This document shows, piece by piece, positions 48,229 to 59,590 of a DNA stretch of 64,000 nt. The translations under genes and the position numbers were made by a program. The notes below the pieces were generated by a model, which was not told where the DNA came from, ran no database searches, and was given only the letters and a program-made list of their open reading frames with translations. The stretch lies in the NCBI GenBank assembly GCA_907164885.2, contig OU015490.1:96934604-96998603 (forward strand), written 5' to 3'. Within the stretch, counting starts at the first letter, position 1. Each line of letters starts with the position of its first letter. Source of the DNA: Dolomedes plantarius (taxonomy: Eukaryota > Arthropoda > Arachnida > Araneae > Dolomedidae).

Positions 48229-48944
48229 GTTGCTTGCTATAGAGTTCGATAATGTTTGCTGATTAAACTGTAGTGCCGACATGGGCTCGTGCGATTTGAT
48301 GCGAGTGAATCGCACACTTGCGAATTACAATATTTTCATTTTTTGTTCGTTTGCATATGAACGTTAATCATTTTATGATGGCTACTATGAGTTGATACAT
48401 TGGTTTTAGCTTCTTTCAATAATTTCTGCGAATAAACAGGTTTACTACACTTGACTCCAAATTTCTCAGTGCTATAAAACATTGATGTTCAAGATAAAGG
48501 ATTTCCGACCGACACTGAAGGGTTAGTTTATCATATTTCGTATGACGACCTATCATTGTCAATTTTCTACTTCCAGGTACGTCCCAATGATTTTTTTTGG
48601 TCTGAATTGTGAATAAACCTTAGAAATTCATTGGGAAGTACTTATTTTTCTTTAATTTTCCTTTTCCCTATTTTTGGCTCAAAGATTATTTGAAGCAATG
48701 AACTGAAGAATGTTGAATAATGAATGAAATACTTAATATTTCTTAATTTTTTATAATATTGTTTAAGAAAAACCTTAAATTAGTCTTTAAGATTGAACCC
48801 AAGAAAAAAATTTCAAATTACATAAACAAAATGAAGACACTAACAGTCAAATAAGTTAATAGAAATCTTCAATTAGATCTCAATGCAACATAAATGTAGG
48901 ATTCTGTAGAAATAATAAAAATCAAAATTAGCAAAGCATAAAAA
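48229..48944. other. AT-rich DNA, no feature recognised
   Basis: Nothing notable was seen. Confidence 0.4.
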
Positions 48945-49315
48945 ATAAGATTACCAAAATTACCAAAATACCGATTCAATCGACCGGTCTATTCATCAGG
49001 AGGCCTAACCGAGTCGGCGAACTCAGGGGAATCTTTCTGATAACATGTAAGTCAAGCCAAAAAATATCCCAATTCCCCGAAATCCCCACATTGAAAACAC
49101 AAAGTCAAAGGCATTAGACCAATTAAAATCACAGCACAACATTAAAAATACAAAAAAAAAACATCCCGAAAGGAAAAAATGCAAGAAAACTTTCCACACC
49201 CCCAATTAAATTAAAAGTGACAGTAGAAATGAAGAACCAGCAATTTAGGCTGACAAATTAGAAGTACCACAGTAAAACTTAGGAACTTACGCGCCACCTA
49301 CCTAATTGGTATGTA
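48945..49315. mobile_element. Single-arm copy of the foldback family
   Basis: It aligns with the left arm and loop of the 43491-44120 palindrome. Shared blocks are TCAATCGACCGG, AAGTCAAGCCAAAAAATATC, ACAAAGTCAAAGGCATTAGA and GCGCCACCTACC. The second arm is missing. Confidence 0.75.
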
Positions 49316-51196
49316 GATAATTAAGTTTAAATAGAAAAAAAGGAAAAAAAAAAACAACTTTTATTTGGAATTTTATATTTTCAGACTTTAAAATGTACCC
49401 GACTTTAAATACCATTTTTTCAATAATTTTACAGAACCGAAGTTTCTAGGATTTCTTTATGATTGATGTATCTGCACATAGTTTAGTCACAGACACAGTT
49501 CGCCAAACATAGGAAGAATGAATCATGAAATGATGAAGTGTAATGCGTAATGTATAACTTAACTGAGCTTAAAAATAACTAGATCGTGTTTCAAATAATC
49601 TTCCAATTTGTTCATCAATAACGATGTTTAAACCTAAGAAGCCTATAAGATACATTTCTAGAACTTTCTCCAAAAGTTTTACTGGAATTTGAAGTAAATT
49701 GAAACATGCATAATAAAGGAACTGTGATGAGAAAAATAGCTTTTGAAGGGCAGAATGGAATTTCGGAAGGAATATCTAATTGTAGTGTTCATAAAATTAT
49801 TTATAGTCATACACATATCAATTGATCAGATTTCAATTTATATACATGCACTTAATTATATGTTTAAAATTACATTTCCTGAATTTTGAAAAGTTAATGC
49901 ATTATCTATGCAGTACCAATCAAACTTTAGCAATTAAATTTATGATGGAGATGTAATTTGGGCAAAATTTTACACACAGTTAGATGACTGTATGTATTTT
50001 TAATAAAAAACAGGCATTTTAAATGCAGAAATGTTTTACATTATAAATGCAGCAAACATTAACAATAAATGTAGAATTTGATTCCCCAGCATGGGAGCAT
50101 TTTCGAAATAAAGATTCCTGTATATTATAGATAAGAAATGTGAAGGGGAATTTTAAAATTTAGTTAATAACTCTGTTTTAAAAGATGAGTTTTAGTTACT
50201 GACAATATATTCAATGTACCAATGTCCAATCTTGGTTACTGCCTGCCCTTTGAATCCCATAATACTAATATTACCAGATTTCACAAGACGTCTTTAAAAA
50301 TGAAAATAATAGTTTTAGAAATTCCCTAATTACAGGACAGTGTGTGAAAAGCATATTGAGTTCATAATTCGAGAAAGATGCCTAATTTCTGAGGTAAACT
50401 CTATTACGCAACTTTAAAAAATTCTCATTAAATTTTCCTGAAAATTTATCAAGTTACATTGTGAAATGGTTCGTAAAATAACTAAAATGTGCTTAAAAGA
50501 AAGCATCTTTAAAATTACAGGAAGCTATTAGAATAAATAGAAATTTTTAATGCTCAAGACTGATGTTAAATGTCGAGAAATCAATAAGACACGCATCTAG
50601 AACATTTTCCAGATGTTGTGTTCAAAGTTAATTCAATAATAAAGGGAGGTTTTATAATAAACGAGCTATGAGTAACACAGAATTTTTTTGTTTACATAGC
50701 AATGTTTGAAATAAATATTAAATTTAGATTTCAAGAATTGTGCATGTTCCTAAATTAAAATTTTTGCCACAACTGAACATCATACTCTGCCTTTGTTAGC
50801 AATGTAATCACAGACCACATCATCTGATCTAAGTTCTTTCCCCTCTCTCTGATTTCTCCTATCAAAGATTTCTATTGGATGTCTTATTAAATTTACTATT
50901 GGCTCTCTCGGGAATCCTGTATAAGTTTATAAATATATGTGATCTTTTTTAGTCAGCCTTTTCCTGTCTCTGTTGTAGCTTATATGTGTCTGACCTATTG
51001 TAAATAAATGTCTATTTTCCTGGTACATGGAAATCTTTAACTTAACGCAGTTGCCTTTCTTATTCTGACACCCTTCTGTAAAAAAATAATCTGAACCAAT
51101 TTGGGGAGCAGAAAATTCTAATATGAAGGATGAAGTTGGGTAAAACTTTATTGAATCTGAAAGTCAACAAATAATTATACTTAACTCATTTGGGGT
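49316..51196. other. AT-rich DNA; LTR-like segment possible at 50800-51110
   Basis: The last 300 bp contain a TATAAGTTTATAAATA region, then TTGTAAATAAATGTC (polyadenylation-type signal) and a C/T-rich end. This layout resembles a solo LTR, but no partner or target duplication was found. The rest is featureless. Confidence 0.3.
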
Positions 51197-51198
51197 CT

Positions 51199-51297
51199 AT
51201 TCACATAGAATCCGTCAGCTTTTAAGATTCCGTTGGCGCTGATTGGTGTATGATTGGTTAATTTTTTTTCGCTAAAGCTCCGAATTCTATGTGAACA
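51199..51297. mobile_element. Short MITE, copy 2 (about 99 bp)
   Basis: ATTCACATAGAATCCGTCAG on the left and GAATTCTATGTGAACAG on the right are inverted. The core AAGATTCCGTTGGCGCTGAT matches copy 1 near 16686. Confidence 0.7.
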
Positions 51298-51731
51298 GGC
51301 ATTCATTCTTGGTATTCATACCCAGCATAACATTCTAGGTATTTTATTCACCATTACGCAAAGTATATCGAAAAACAAGGACTATCTAAAACTGATCCTG
51401 AATTAATTTGTATTTAAAAACACTATTCATAAGTTCTAGTAGCGATTGAAATATAATTTCATTAAAATAATTAATAAACTTTCAGGTTTTTTTTCTAATA
51501 ACGTGTTTGATATTAGTTATTGTTTTTAAAATGTTTTAGCTTTCCCTTTAGGTAATGTGCATTTCAAATATAACAATTTTAATTATAACATTTCAATTGC
51601 ACGAATAACATACTTGACGGGTAACTAGGAGTTTAGTTTATATATTATACCAATATTTTGCACTAATTCTTTGTTTTTTGCAATTTTATTGCAATCGATC
51701 CCTTTGAATTATCCTTATTAAAACTGCATTG
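51298..51731. other. AT-rich DNA, no feature recognised
   Basis: Nothing notable was seen. Confidence 0.4.
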
Positions 51732-52072
51732 CTGTTCTTGTTATTTCTAATGCTCCATGGATGGAATCGTATTCCAGACCAGGTCCATATAAGTCAGCCG
51801 GCTGAGGAGTGCGACTCCGGTTTAAATTTGAACCACAAGATTTCCAGTCCGATTTAGCCGGATACCACTTCAATTTTGAGCGATCAACACCAGGGGTAAC
51901 ATCTTGGGGTATCGTACCCTCTGCCACTCTCTCTGACCTCATAGATGGGTTTTTCTATCTACGGATTTAACATGACAATATCCAGCATAGACACAGAGGT
52001 ATTTAATGGAGCTTGTTGGGTCTCGATACCATCACCCTGAGCTCTGAAAGCCGACACATTACCACTAGGGTA
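51732..52072 (-). mobile_element. tRNA-derived SINE, family A, copy 3
   Basis: Same block order as the 43061 copy: AGCCGGCTGAGGAGTGCGAC, AGTCCGATTTAGCCGG, AGACACAGAGGTATTTAATG, with the head at the right (TACCACTAGGGTACCTC). It is more diverged, its B-box is damaged (GGTCTCGATACC), and no clear target duplication is left. Confidence 0.75.
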
Positions 52073-52205
52073 CCTCAAACTCAACAGTATTCTTAAATAT
52101 GGTTTGTGCCATAAACTTTTAATTTGTTTAGCATATCACAATTTTTTAATACAAATTGTAGAAAGTGAAACTCACTGTTTCATTTCTAAAAGGATTTATT
52201 GACTG

Positions 52206-52828
52206 TCTATATATATAAAAGTTCCATAACGGACTGACTGACTGATTGACTGACTGACTGACAACGCACAGACCAAACCGCTGTACCTAGAAGGCTGAAA
52301 TTTTACATAGCGATTCTTCTTATAGTGTAGGTGTGCACTCAGAAAGATATTTGAAAAATTCTTCTTAGATTTTTTTAAATTAAATTTTTAAGCTATTTTA
52401 GTAACTTTTTTTAAGTTTGCATTTAAAATAATAATCTGAGGTTTATAAATTTATATCACGAGAAATAACATAAAAATTCCTTAAAAATGAAATCTTTTTC
52501 GAATTTTTACCTCTATTTTCTGATTTTTGGTGAATTTTTAAAGATTAATTTTTAGAACTAAATTTATTAAATGTTGATCACGTGATTTCTTTTTCTGGTA
52601 CTTTAAATAAATTTATCGTGTCATGCGTAACAACGAAATAGACAAAAAAAATGTTTTCATGCTAATGCAGCAGATGATTGGACATTATCCAAAAAAATTT
52701 TAAAATACTGTAAAAGATATGTTCCTCAAACTGTACTATATTAACTGTACTATATTCTTTAGTATGTTCTATTAGATTTAATTTGAAAATTTTCTTCTAC
52801 ATTATCCTGTCTATAAAAATATCTCTTA

Positions 52829-52863
<35 letters not shown>

Positions 52864-52951
52864 CATTTATTTTTTTTAGCATTAATTGCATACATTGACC
52901 GTTGTATTAAATTTGAATGTACTCCGTAGCAAACTGGGGGTTTTCAGCTAA
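52206..52951 (+). mobile_element. Non-autonomous Helitron, apparently complete, 746 bp
   Basis: It starts TCTATATATATAAAAGTTCC followed by repeated ACTG units, and ends TTTTCAGCTAA. The 5' TC and 3' CTRR ends and the lack of inverted repeats or target duplication fit Helitrons. It contains a (TA)n tract at 52831-52861. It encodes nothing. It gives the uninterrupted order for the nested copy at 36979. Confidence 0.8.
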
Positions 52952-53953
52952 TTAATTTATAAATACATGACACATACATGCAATCGGAATCATGAATTAA
53001 TAAACACAAGCCATTAAGAACAAAAAGAACAAATTTAACCCTTTCAGATGAGCACAATTTCTGTAGTTCTCTTTTTTACGGATCAATTCACTATATCATT
53101 TGATTTAAAACCCGTTTCCTTTTCAGCATGTAGGAATCTTTTACCTTCTGCATTATTCATTACGAGCAGCATGGTTCAGAAAACACAGTATAAACATGTG
53201 GCATATATCGGTTTCAAAGGGACTAAAATAATAAAAGGCATTTCGAGTAACATTATCTTATGCAACGTTTATTTTCCTTTTAACATTTACAATTGTATAT
53301 AGTATTCTTAGTGAAACAATCACAGGGGTTCAAAATCCGTCTAATTATATTTTGTTAAAATCGCACTATTAATTGACATTAAATTGCGACAGTATTAAAT
53401 TGCAATTAATGGTAATTTGCAATGACGTCAAGAAATTTTTATGCTTACGCTTGATCTAAACATATATTAATAATGAATATTGTAAAATGCACTTGGAGGA
53501 TAAGCTTCTAAGAGTTACATATCTTTATACTTTTTTTTTAGTTACAGAAACCTGTGAAAAGCATTGACTTATACAATATAATATTATAACTTTTGCTGAA
53601 AGCAATTTTTTCTGAATATTACGGCCATTATGATTATAAAGTTATTATCTGTTAATTTTAGTGTACATAGGGTATATTATAATAATTTACAGGATAATGT
53701 TGTACACAGTGTCCGAAAGCGTAAATATAGGATAAAATTCGGAGTATTTTATTGTTCTCACATCTACAATTTTGCAAATCGTGCTGTACAAAATATTCAT
53801 TATTAGTATAAATTAAATATATATTTCTCACTGATATTCAAGATATTCATATGACTGAATTTGGGTTTAATTCTGTGTGATTAAACATAACATAGTTTAA
53901 GTGATGTAGCAATCGCCAAATATTATACCAGATTCACAAGTCATACCCAAAAT
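52952..53953. other. AT-rich DNA, no gene recognised
   Basis: An 84-codon frame at 53048-53302 has no motif and is not called. Confidence 0.35.
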
Positions 53954-54540
53954 ACAGGGTGTCTATAAATCATTGTCGGGGTTTCCTTACCTCATAACTT
54001 TTGATTTCAGAACATGATGAAAAATAATATTACATATTCGTAATGTACAACTCAAAAAGATTTTATAATCTTTTCCCGAATGATTTTCCGAATCTTTACC
54101 CCGGAAAGAGAAGCGAGACTGGAAGAAATCAGACAACAACAGCAAAGAATAGTTGGACAAAAACCACAGGATCGTCATGATTTGTTAGCAAGAGTGTTTC
54201 ATCAAAAATGACTCTCATCACAAAGGCAAAGATTTTTGGAGAAGTTAGGTGTCATATGTACACCATAATTGCAGTTTCGGCGGATTTAAACTCTGTATTC
54301 TCACATTTTGATGCCCCTGTAGGAGTAGTGGATTACATGGTTAATTGGAGTTACTCATTTTGTTTCATTTTATAGGAATTTAGCTCTGGTTCATATGGGA
54401 ATGGCGTTTAGAAACATACGGCATGTGAGGCATATATTACGGATCAAATAATAGCCAATGATAGCAAGTGTCTATAGACAATGCGTGGATTGTCCCGTAT
54501 TGCCCTCTACTAACCACAATTTTCAATGCCCATATAAACG
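53954..54540. other. Possible orphan transposon end and short coding relic
   Basis: CAGGGTGTCTATAAATCATT after a TA at about 53953 has the look of a Tc1/mariner-class terminus, but no matching opposite end was found. At 54096-54211 the plus strand reads EREARLEEIRQQQQRI and then DRHDLLARVFHQK before a stop. This is a short charged, glutamine-rich peptide of unknown origin. Confidence 0.3.
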
Positions 54541-55104
54541 TAGAGTACTGTAATTCAGTTTTATAGTGTTGCGTGTGAGTGGAACACTGGTGCGTGGTTT
54601 TCAAATGATTTTAGCTTTTACTGGAAATTAGCAGGACATTAGCATACAAAACAGTAATCGTTTGGAAAGGTTTTATTTATATACACAATGCACTACCATA
54701 ATACTCTAAGAATTTATATTTTAACGCATTTCGGTTACTGCTGTTGTTTGTAAACACACGATCTTCATTGCCATGCTCATTTCAGAAATTTCTGATTGAG
54801 ATGATGCTCATTTAATGCGTGTTTTCAAAAGTGAAATATACCATGTTCTGTAAATGCCCCGAAAATATTTCTATACTGGAGATGTAGACAGATTAAAGAA
54901 TTGAAGTAAACTTTTGTTCAATTTATACATTTGTGTGTGTTTAATTATTTAAATTAATAGATTTATATTTTTTATACGTTTTATTCTTGCATTCTTTTAG
55001 GGATTTATAGTGTTGCGTGTGAGTGGAACACTGGTGTGTGGTTTTCAAATGATTTTAGCAGAACATTAGCTTCCAAAACAGTAATCGTTTGGAAAGTTTT
55101 GAAT
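54541..55104. repeat. Direct repeat pair around AT-rich spacer
   Basis: TTTATAGTGTTGCGTGTGAG and the following ~110 bp (to AACAGTAATCGTTTGGAAAG) occur at 54560 and again at 55005. The second copy has a short internal deletion. It leads straight into the Helitron fragment at 55105. Confidence 0.7.
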
Positions 55105-55608
55105 TTAATTTATTAAAGGCTGATCACGAGATTTCTTTTCTTTTTGTGATACTTTAAATTAATTTTGCGTCACGTGCATAACAACGAAATTAATTGACAA
55201 AGAAAATATTAAAATACAGTAAAATGTAAAATTTAACCACTAGACTAATTGACATGGAAATTTTTAAAAATTTAGTTCAAATTAGTATGTATTATGGATA
55301 TTAAATCAAATATATATATAAACTGTAATTTCCTCTCAAAATATGCTTCGCCATGACGATAAATAAGTCCCAAGGCCAAACTTTAAAATATGCTGGCGTA
55401 CATTTACGAGAAAATTGTTTCTCGCACGGTCAGTTTTACATAGCTTGCTTACGCGTAAGTTCGCAGACGAGCCTGGTAATATTAGTTCCGCCCAATGAAG
55501 AAACAAAATATATTGTTTATAAGAAAATCCTCTAAAAAGCAATTTCACTACTTTTTCATTGTAATTATCCTAAAATGTACCCCGTAGCGAAGCACTTGTA
55601 TTCAGCTA

Positions 55609-55609
<1 letters not shown>
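55105..55609 (+). mobile_element. Helitron 3' fragment with helicase tail and CTAG end
   Basis: 55105-55270 matches Helitron sequence at 52560-52710 (ATTTATTAAAGGCTGATCAC). It then carries the C-terminal end of a Helitron helicase and ends CGAAGCACTTGTATTCAGCT AG at 55609. It is followed at once by a (TA)n tract. This is the only copy in the window that keeps Helitron coding. Confidence 0.8.
55331..55535 (+). pseudogene. Helitron helicase, C-terminal fragment
   Basis: The frame reads FPLKICFAMTINKSQGQTLK, then LRENCFSHGQFYIACLRVSS, then VIYK-type residues (TKYIVYKKIL) and a stop. MTINKSQGQTL and FSHGQ-Y-A--RV are the last conserved motifs of PIF1-family helicases as found in RepHel proteins of Helitrons. 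The usual Ser of ACSRV is Leu (ACLRV). A TAA lies directly upstream, and the Rep domain and the rest of the helicase are absent. The 3' end sits about 75 bp before the element's CTAG terminus, as expected. Confidence 0.88.

Positions 55610-55661
<52 letters not shown>
55610..55661. repeat. (TA)n between Helitron end and DD36E element
   Basis: TA run of about 26 units joining two element termini. Confidence 0.95.
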
Positions 55662-55664
<3 letters not shown>

Positions 55665-56877
55665 TCAAGAGCCAAAACATTATGACCACCTGTCAATAAC
55701 GAGTTGGCCCACCTTTGGCGCGCAACACAGCTTCAACCCGCCTTGGCATGGATGCCACAAGTCCTTGGTAGATGGCCGGAGACAGATTGTACCAGATGTT
55801 TAAGCAACGGTCACGCAAATCCGACATATTGCGAATTGGTGGTCTTTGAACTCAGAGCTGCCGTCCCATGACATCCCAAATGTGTTCTATCGGATTGAGA
55901 TCCGGTGAGTTAGGCGACCAGGACATTAACTGGAATTCAGCATCATGTTCAAGGAACCACTCCAACACAATTTTAGTCTTGTGACACGGGGCGCTGTCCT
56001 GTTGGAACATTCCATTTCCAGCTGGAAAAACAGAGGCCATGTAAGGGTGCAACTGGTCCGCAATGATGTTCAGATACCCTGTAGCATTCATGGTCTGCTC
56101 TACCACAAACACGGGTCCCAGAGACGCCCAAGAGAACGTCCCCCAAAGCATAATACCACCAGCACCGGCCTGTGTAAGACCTACTGTACATTGAGGGAGC
56201 AACAGTTCGCCTGGAAGACGGCGTATCGTGACACGGCCATCGGCGTGATGAATGACAAACTGTGATTCATCTGACCAGGCAACTCTCTCCCACTGATCCA
56301 TGGACCAGTCGCGATGTTCCCGGTCCCAGAGCAGGCGCAGTTGGCGATGACGCTTGGTCAGCAAAGGCACACGAGTGGGACGTTTGCTGCGTAGCCCCAT
56401 ATCCAACAGCGTCCGCTGAACAGTGTGCTGCGATACTATTCTACTTGGCCCTGCATTGCATTGAGCTGTCAGCTGAGCCACTGTCTGGCTCCGGTTTTGC
56501 TTCACCATGCCAGACAGTCTCCGACGACCTTTGTCTGTGATAGCGTGTGGACGTCCAACACCATGTCGTCTACTGCTGGTTTCACCGTCATTCATCATCT
56601 TTGCATAAGTACTAACAACTGTAGGTCGCGAATATCCCACGAGTCGTGTAGTTCCGGAAATACTTGTTCCGATCCTTCGAGACATTACAATCTGCCCTCT
56701 ATCAAAATCGCTTAGATCCGCAGCCTTTCCCATCACACACAGAAGTAAGTGAAAGAATGATTCTTCAGACTCTCCAGCAGCAGTTAAATACCACTTCCAC
56801 CTGATCACGCGCCTTCCACGTCATCCAGGCGAATTCATTGCAAAATGTAGGGGTGGTCATAATGTTTTGGCTCTTGA

Positions 56878-56880
<3 letters not shown>
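55662..56880 (-). mobile_element. Tc1-like DD36E transposon, 1219 bp, nearly intact
   Basis: Both ends are CACTCAAGAGCCAAAACATT ATGACCACC in inverted orientation, about 29 bp with no mismatch seen. TA flanks both sides (55660-55661 and 56881-56882) and continues as (TA)n on each side. The transposase has a single nonsense change. The conserved ends and coding frame suggest a relatively recent insertion compared with the other elements here. Confidence 0.95.
55693..56733 (-). pseudogene. DD36E Tc1-like transposase, one premature stop
   Basis: The start chosen is the ATG at 56733 (MGKAADLSDFDRGQIVMSRR), which gives the usual Tc1 length. The further upstream Met lies in non-conserved sequence. 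N-terminal paired helix-turn-helix: TRLVGYSRPTVVSTYAKM and IVSQHTVQRTLLDMGLRS, with GVGRPH between. Catalytic residues: WSDESQF (Asp), FQQDSAPCHK (Asp), NPIEHIWD (Glu). The second Asp and the Glu are 36 residues apart by direct count, the spacing of the DD36E (Incomer-type) group. The frame is complete to 55693 except for one TGA at 55852-55854 (codon 294 of 346), probably from CGA. After it, VQRPPIRNMSDLRDRCLNIW continues in frame. Confidence 0.93.
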
Positions 56881-56957
<77 letters not shown>

Positions 56958-56972
56958 AGAGAGAGAGAGAGA
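56881..56972. repeat. (TA)n followed by (GA)n
   Basis: About 37 TA units, then AAAGAGAGAGAGAGAGAGAG. It directly abuts the DD36E element. Confidence 0.95.
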
Positions 56973-57981
56973 AAGGGCGACAAAAACTAAACTACCTTTC
57001 TAGCATCCTTTATTGGACGTAGTATAGAGATTTGTGTATCTTTTCTTCATAAAATTTCATAAGTAATTCCTCAGAAAAAAATTGTCAACTAAAATGGCAG
57101 GCAAGATATATTTCATATAAGAGTAAAAGAGTAACATAGAACATTAATTTTATTAAAACGCCAAGTATTTTAACTTTCCTAGTAAAAATACTTCTAGCCG
57201 GTAGATTACTTTTCAGATTTTCAATTTTGCAATTTTATATGAAAAAGATATATACAGTACCAAAGATTGTTTCCTGGCTTCACTATTACTCTTCTCTTTA
57301 CTATTACACTGACTATACGGCGTTTTGAAAAATATAAGTTTTATGTTTCAGATATTACTTTTACAAAAATTTTAATATAATTTTATATTTTAATGCCTTG
57401 AATCTTTATCACTGTAGGAATCTTGAGACATTTCATACTTTTACAGTAATTTAAAATAGTTCATGCCTCAGCTTGCTTTATATGAGAAAATTTATATCCA
57501 TTTCTTCATTTCTTCTATTATATCTGTCTAATGCAAAATATGTTCTTTCAAATAATGATACTCCAAAAATAATTGACTGTAGTTAAGTAGAAAGGTCACT
57601 GCTCAAATCAGACTCTTAGTTCTTTTCTAAAGAATATCGGAAAATTATAATAATGTTTAAGAGTCTCTATTGAAGGAATCGCCTAAAAAAATAATATATG
57701 TATTTAAGAAGTCTTTAAGTAAATATGTAAAAGTTAATAGGAAAGTGTGGAATGGAATTAATAGGTAAATATGTAGAAGAATATAATGTTATAAGGTTAC
57801 GAAAATGTTTAAATTTCAGATGTTAAAATGTCTATCGTTTGGCATGCTTTATATAAATACACATTTAGAAGTCTGTTATTTCAGGAATACAATCAAAAAG
57901 AGTTATTTTTCAGGTTCATGATCCCCTTGTGTGCATATATATTAGTATATTTACATTGCATGTATTTGAGTCTAAGCTAAC
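56973..57981. other. AT-rich DNA, no feature recognised
   Basis: Nothing notable was seen. Confidence 0.4.
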
Positions 57982-57992
57982 CTCAAAATATC

Positions 57993-58393
57993 TTGTTCTT
58001 GTTTCTTATAATGCCTCCTATACGGGATATATTCTAGACAAGGATTTTGTTGTTGTTTCCAGAACGTTTCTTGTTGTTTGAAGTATTTCAGACCATAGCC
58101 ATATAGACTAGCGGGATGAGAGGTGCTGCTCAAGTTTATAATGGCACCACAAGGGTTAGAGTCCGATTTAGCTAGGTGCCTCCTCAATTTTGACCTAGCA
58201 ACCCCAGAGGCGGTACCTGGGGGTTCATACCTTCTCCCACCCTTTCTGCCCTCATAAAGTGACTTTTCTGTCTATGGATTTAATGTGTCCATATCCGGCC
58301 GAGACACGGAGGTATTTAACGGCGCTTGTCGGGATTCGATCCGAGCACCCTCAGCAGTGAAAGCCAACACGATATCGCTAGGCTACCTCGAAT
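57993..58393 (-). mobile_element. tRNA-derived SINE, family A, copy 4
   Basis: It is flanked by an 11-bp perfect direct repeat CTCAAAATATC (57982-57992 and 58394-58404). The minus-strand head has an A-box TAGCCTAGCGA and a consensus B-box GGATCGAATCC (58332-58342). The tail end holds TTGTTGTTGTTTCC on plus (about 58048), followed by a second TTGTTGTTTG, which suggests a duplicated or extended tail. Confidence 0.85.
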
Positions 58394-58404
58394 CTCAAAA
58401 TATC

Positions 58405-58937
58405 ATATATTCCATAAAATAATATCCCTTTAAAAGTTTTATAAATCCTGAAAATAGAGTATGAAGGGACCCTTAAAAGACAGTAGGTACAAAAGAGTGT
58501 AAATTCAGTACTGGTTAAGGAAATAAATAAAAATTAACATGGTTTAAACTTTGAATTTAATTAATAACATATTGTATGTATTTATGATATTTTTCAGGAT
58601 ACATTGTATTAAAACTCGTTATAAAATATATGTTAGGGAAAATTTTTCTCTTTCCAGACTGTTTGAAACCTGATTTTTTAAGCCGTATTAACGTGTTATA
58701 TAAAGTTACCGTTCCGAAACTATAAAAAAAATTGATTTAAATACTTATTTATAATTTGTTTTCTGTGCTCTTCGAGTGAATGAATTTCTGGTTTATTCTT
58801 ATTGACCTAGTATTATTTTGGAGACGTTTATGTTAAAAATAATCGAAGACGTTTAGTCTGAATACGTTTATGTTTGACGTAATCTAACGTTATGTCTGTA
58901 TGAAGACGTTTATGTTTGACGTAATGTTATGTTATGT
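58405..58937. other. AT-rich DNA, no gene recognised
   Basis: 58830-58940 contains several copies of GAAGACGTTTATGTTTGACG and GTTATGTTA-like units in tandem. Confidence 0.5.
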
Positions 58938-59590
58938 TAATAAATACGACGATCAATATATACAATTGATGTAAAAAAAATATATATTATACTTATAAAA
59001 AATCGTAAGGGATATTTTTATAGACAAACTAATCTAGAAGAAAATATTCAAATTTAATGTAATAGGACATACTAAAGAATATAGTATTGTTAATATAGTT
59101 TAGTTTGAGGAACGTAATATCTTTTGTTGTATTTTAATATTTTTTGGATAATGTCCAATGGTCTGCAGCATTAGCAAGAAAAAAAAAATTTTTTTTGTCT
59201 ATTTAGTTGTTATGCACGTGGCGATAAATTCATTTAAAGTACCAGAAAAAGAAATCACGTGACCAGCATTTGATAAATTAAATTCTAAAAATTAATCCTT
59301 AAAAATTCACCAAAAATCAGAAAATGAAGGTAAAGATTCGAAAAATATCTCATTTTAAAGGAATTTTTATGATCTTTCGTGTGATATAAATTTTATAACC
59401 CTCAAATTATAATTTTAAATGCAAACTGAAAAAAAGTTACTAAAACAGATTAAAAATTAAATTTTAAAAAATCTAAATATAATCTAAAAAAAATTTTCAA
59501 AAATCTTTCTTGGTTCACACCTACACTATAAGAAGAATCGCCATGTAAAATGTCAGCCCTTTAGGTTCAGCGGTTTTGTCTCTGCGTTGT
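58938..59590 (-). mobile_element. Helitron copy, minus strand, uninterrupted
   Basis: The reverse complement matches 52260-52920 in order (GGCGATTCTTCTTATAGTGT ... GGTGAATTTTTAAGGATTAA ... ACGTGATTTCTTTTTCTGGT). The 5' ACTG repeats have decayed. It retains the TTAA site that is occupied by piggyBac in the copy at 36979. Confidence 0.8.
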
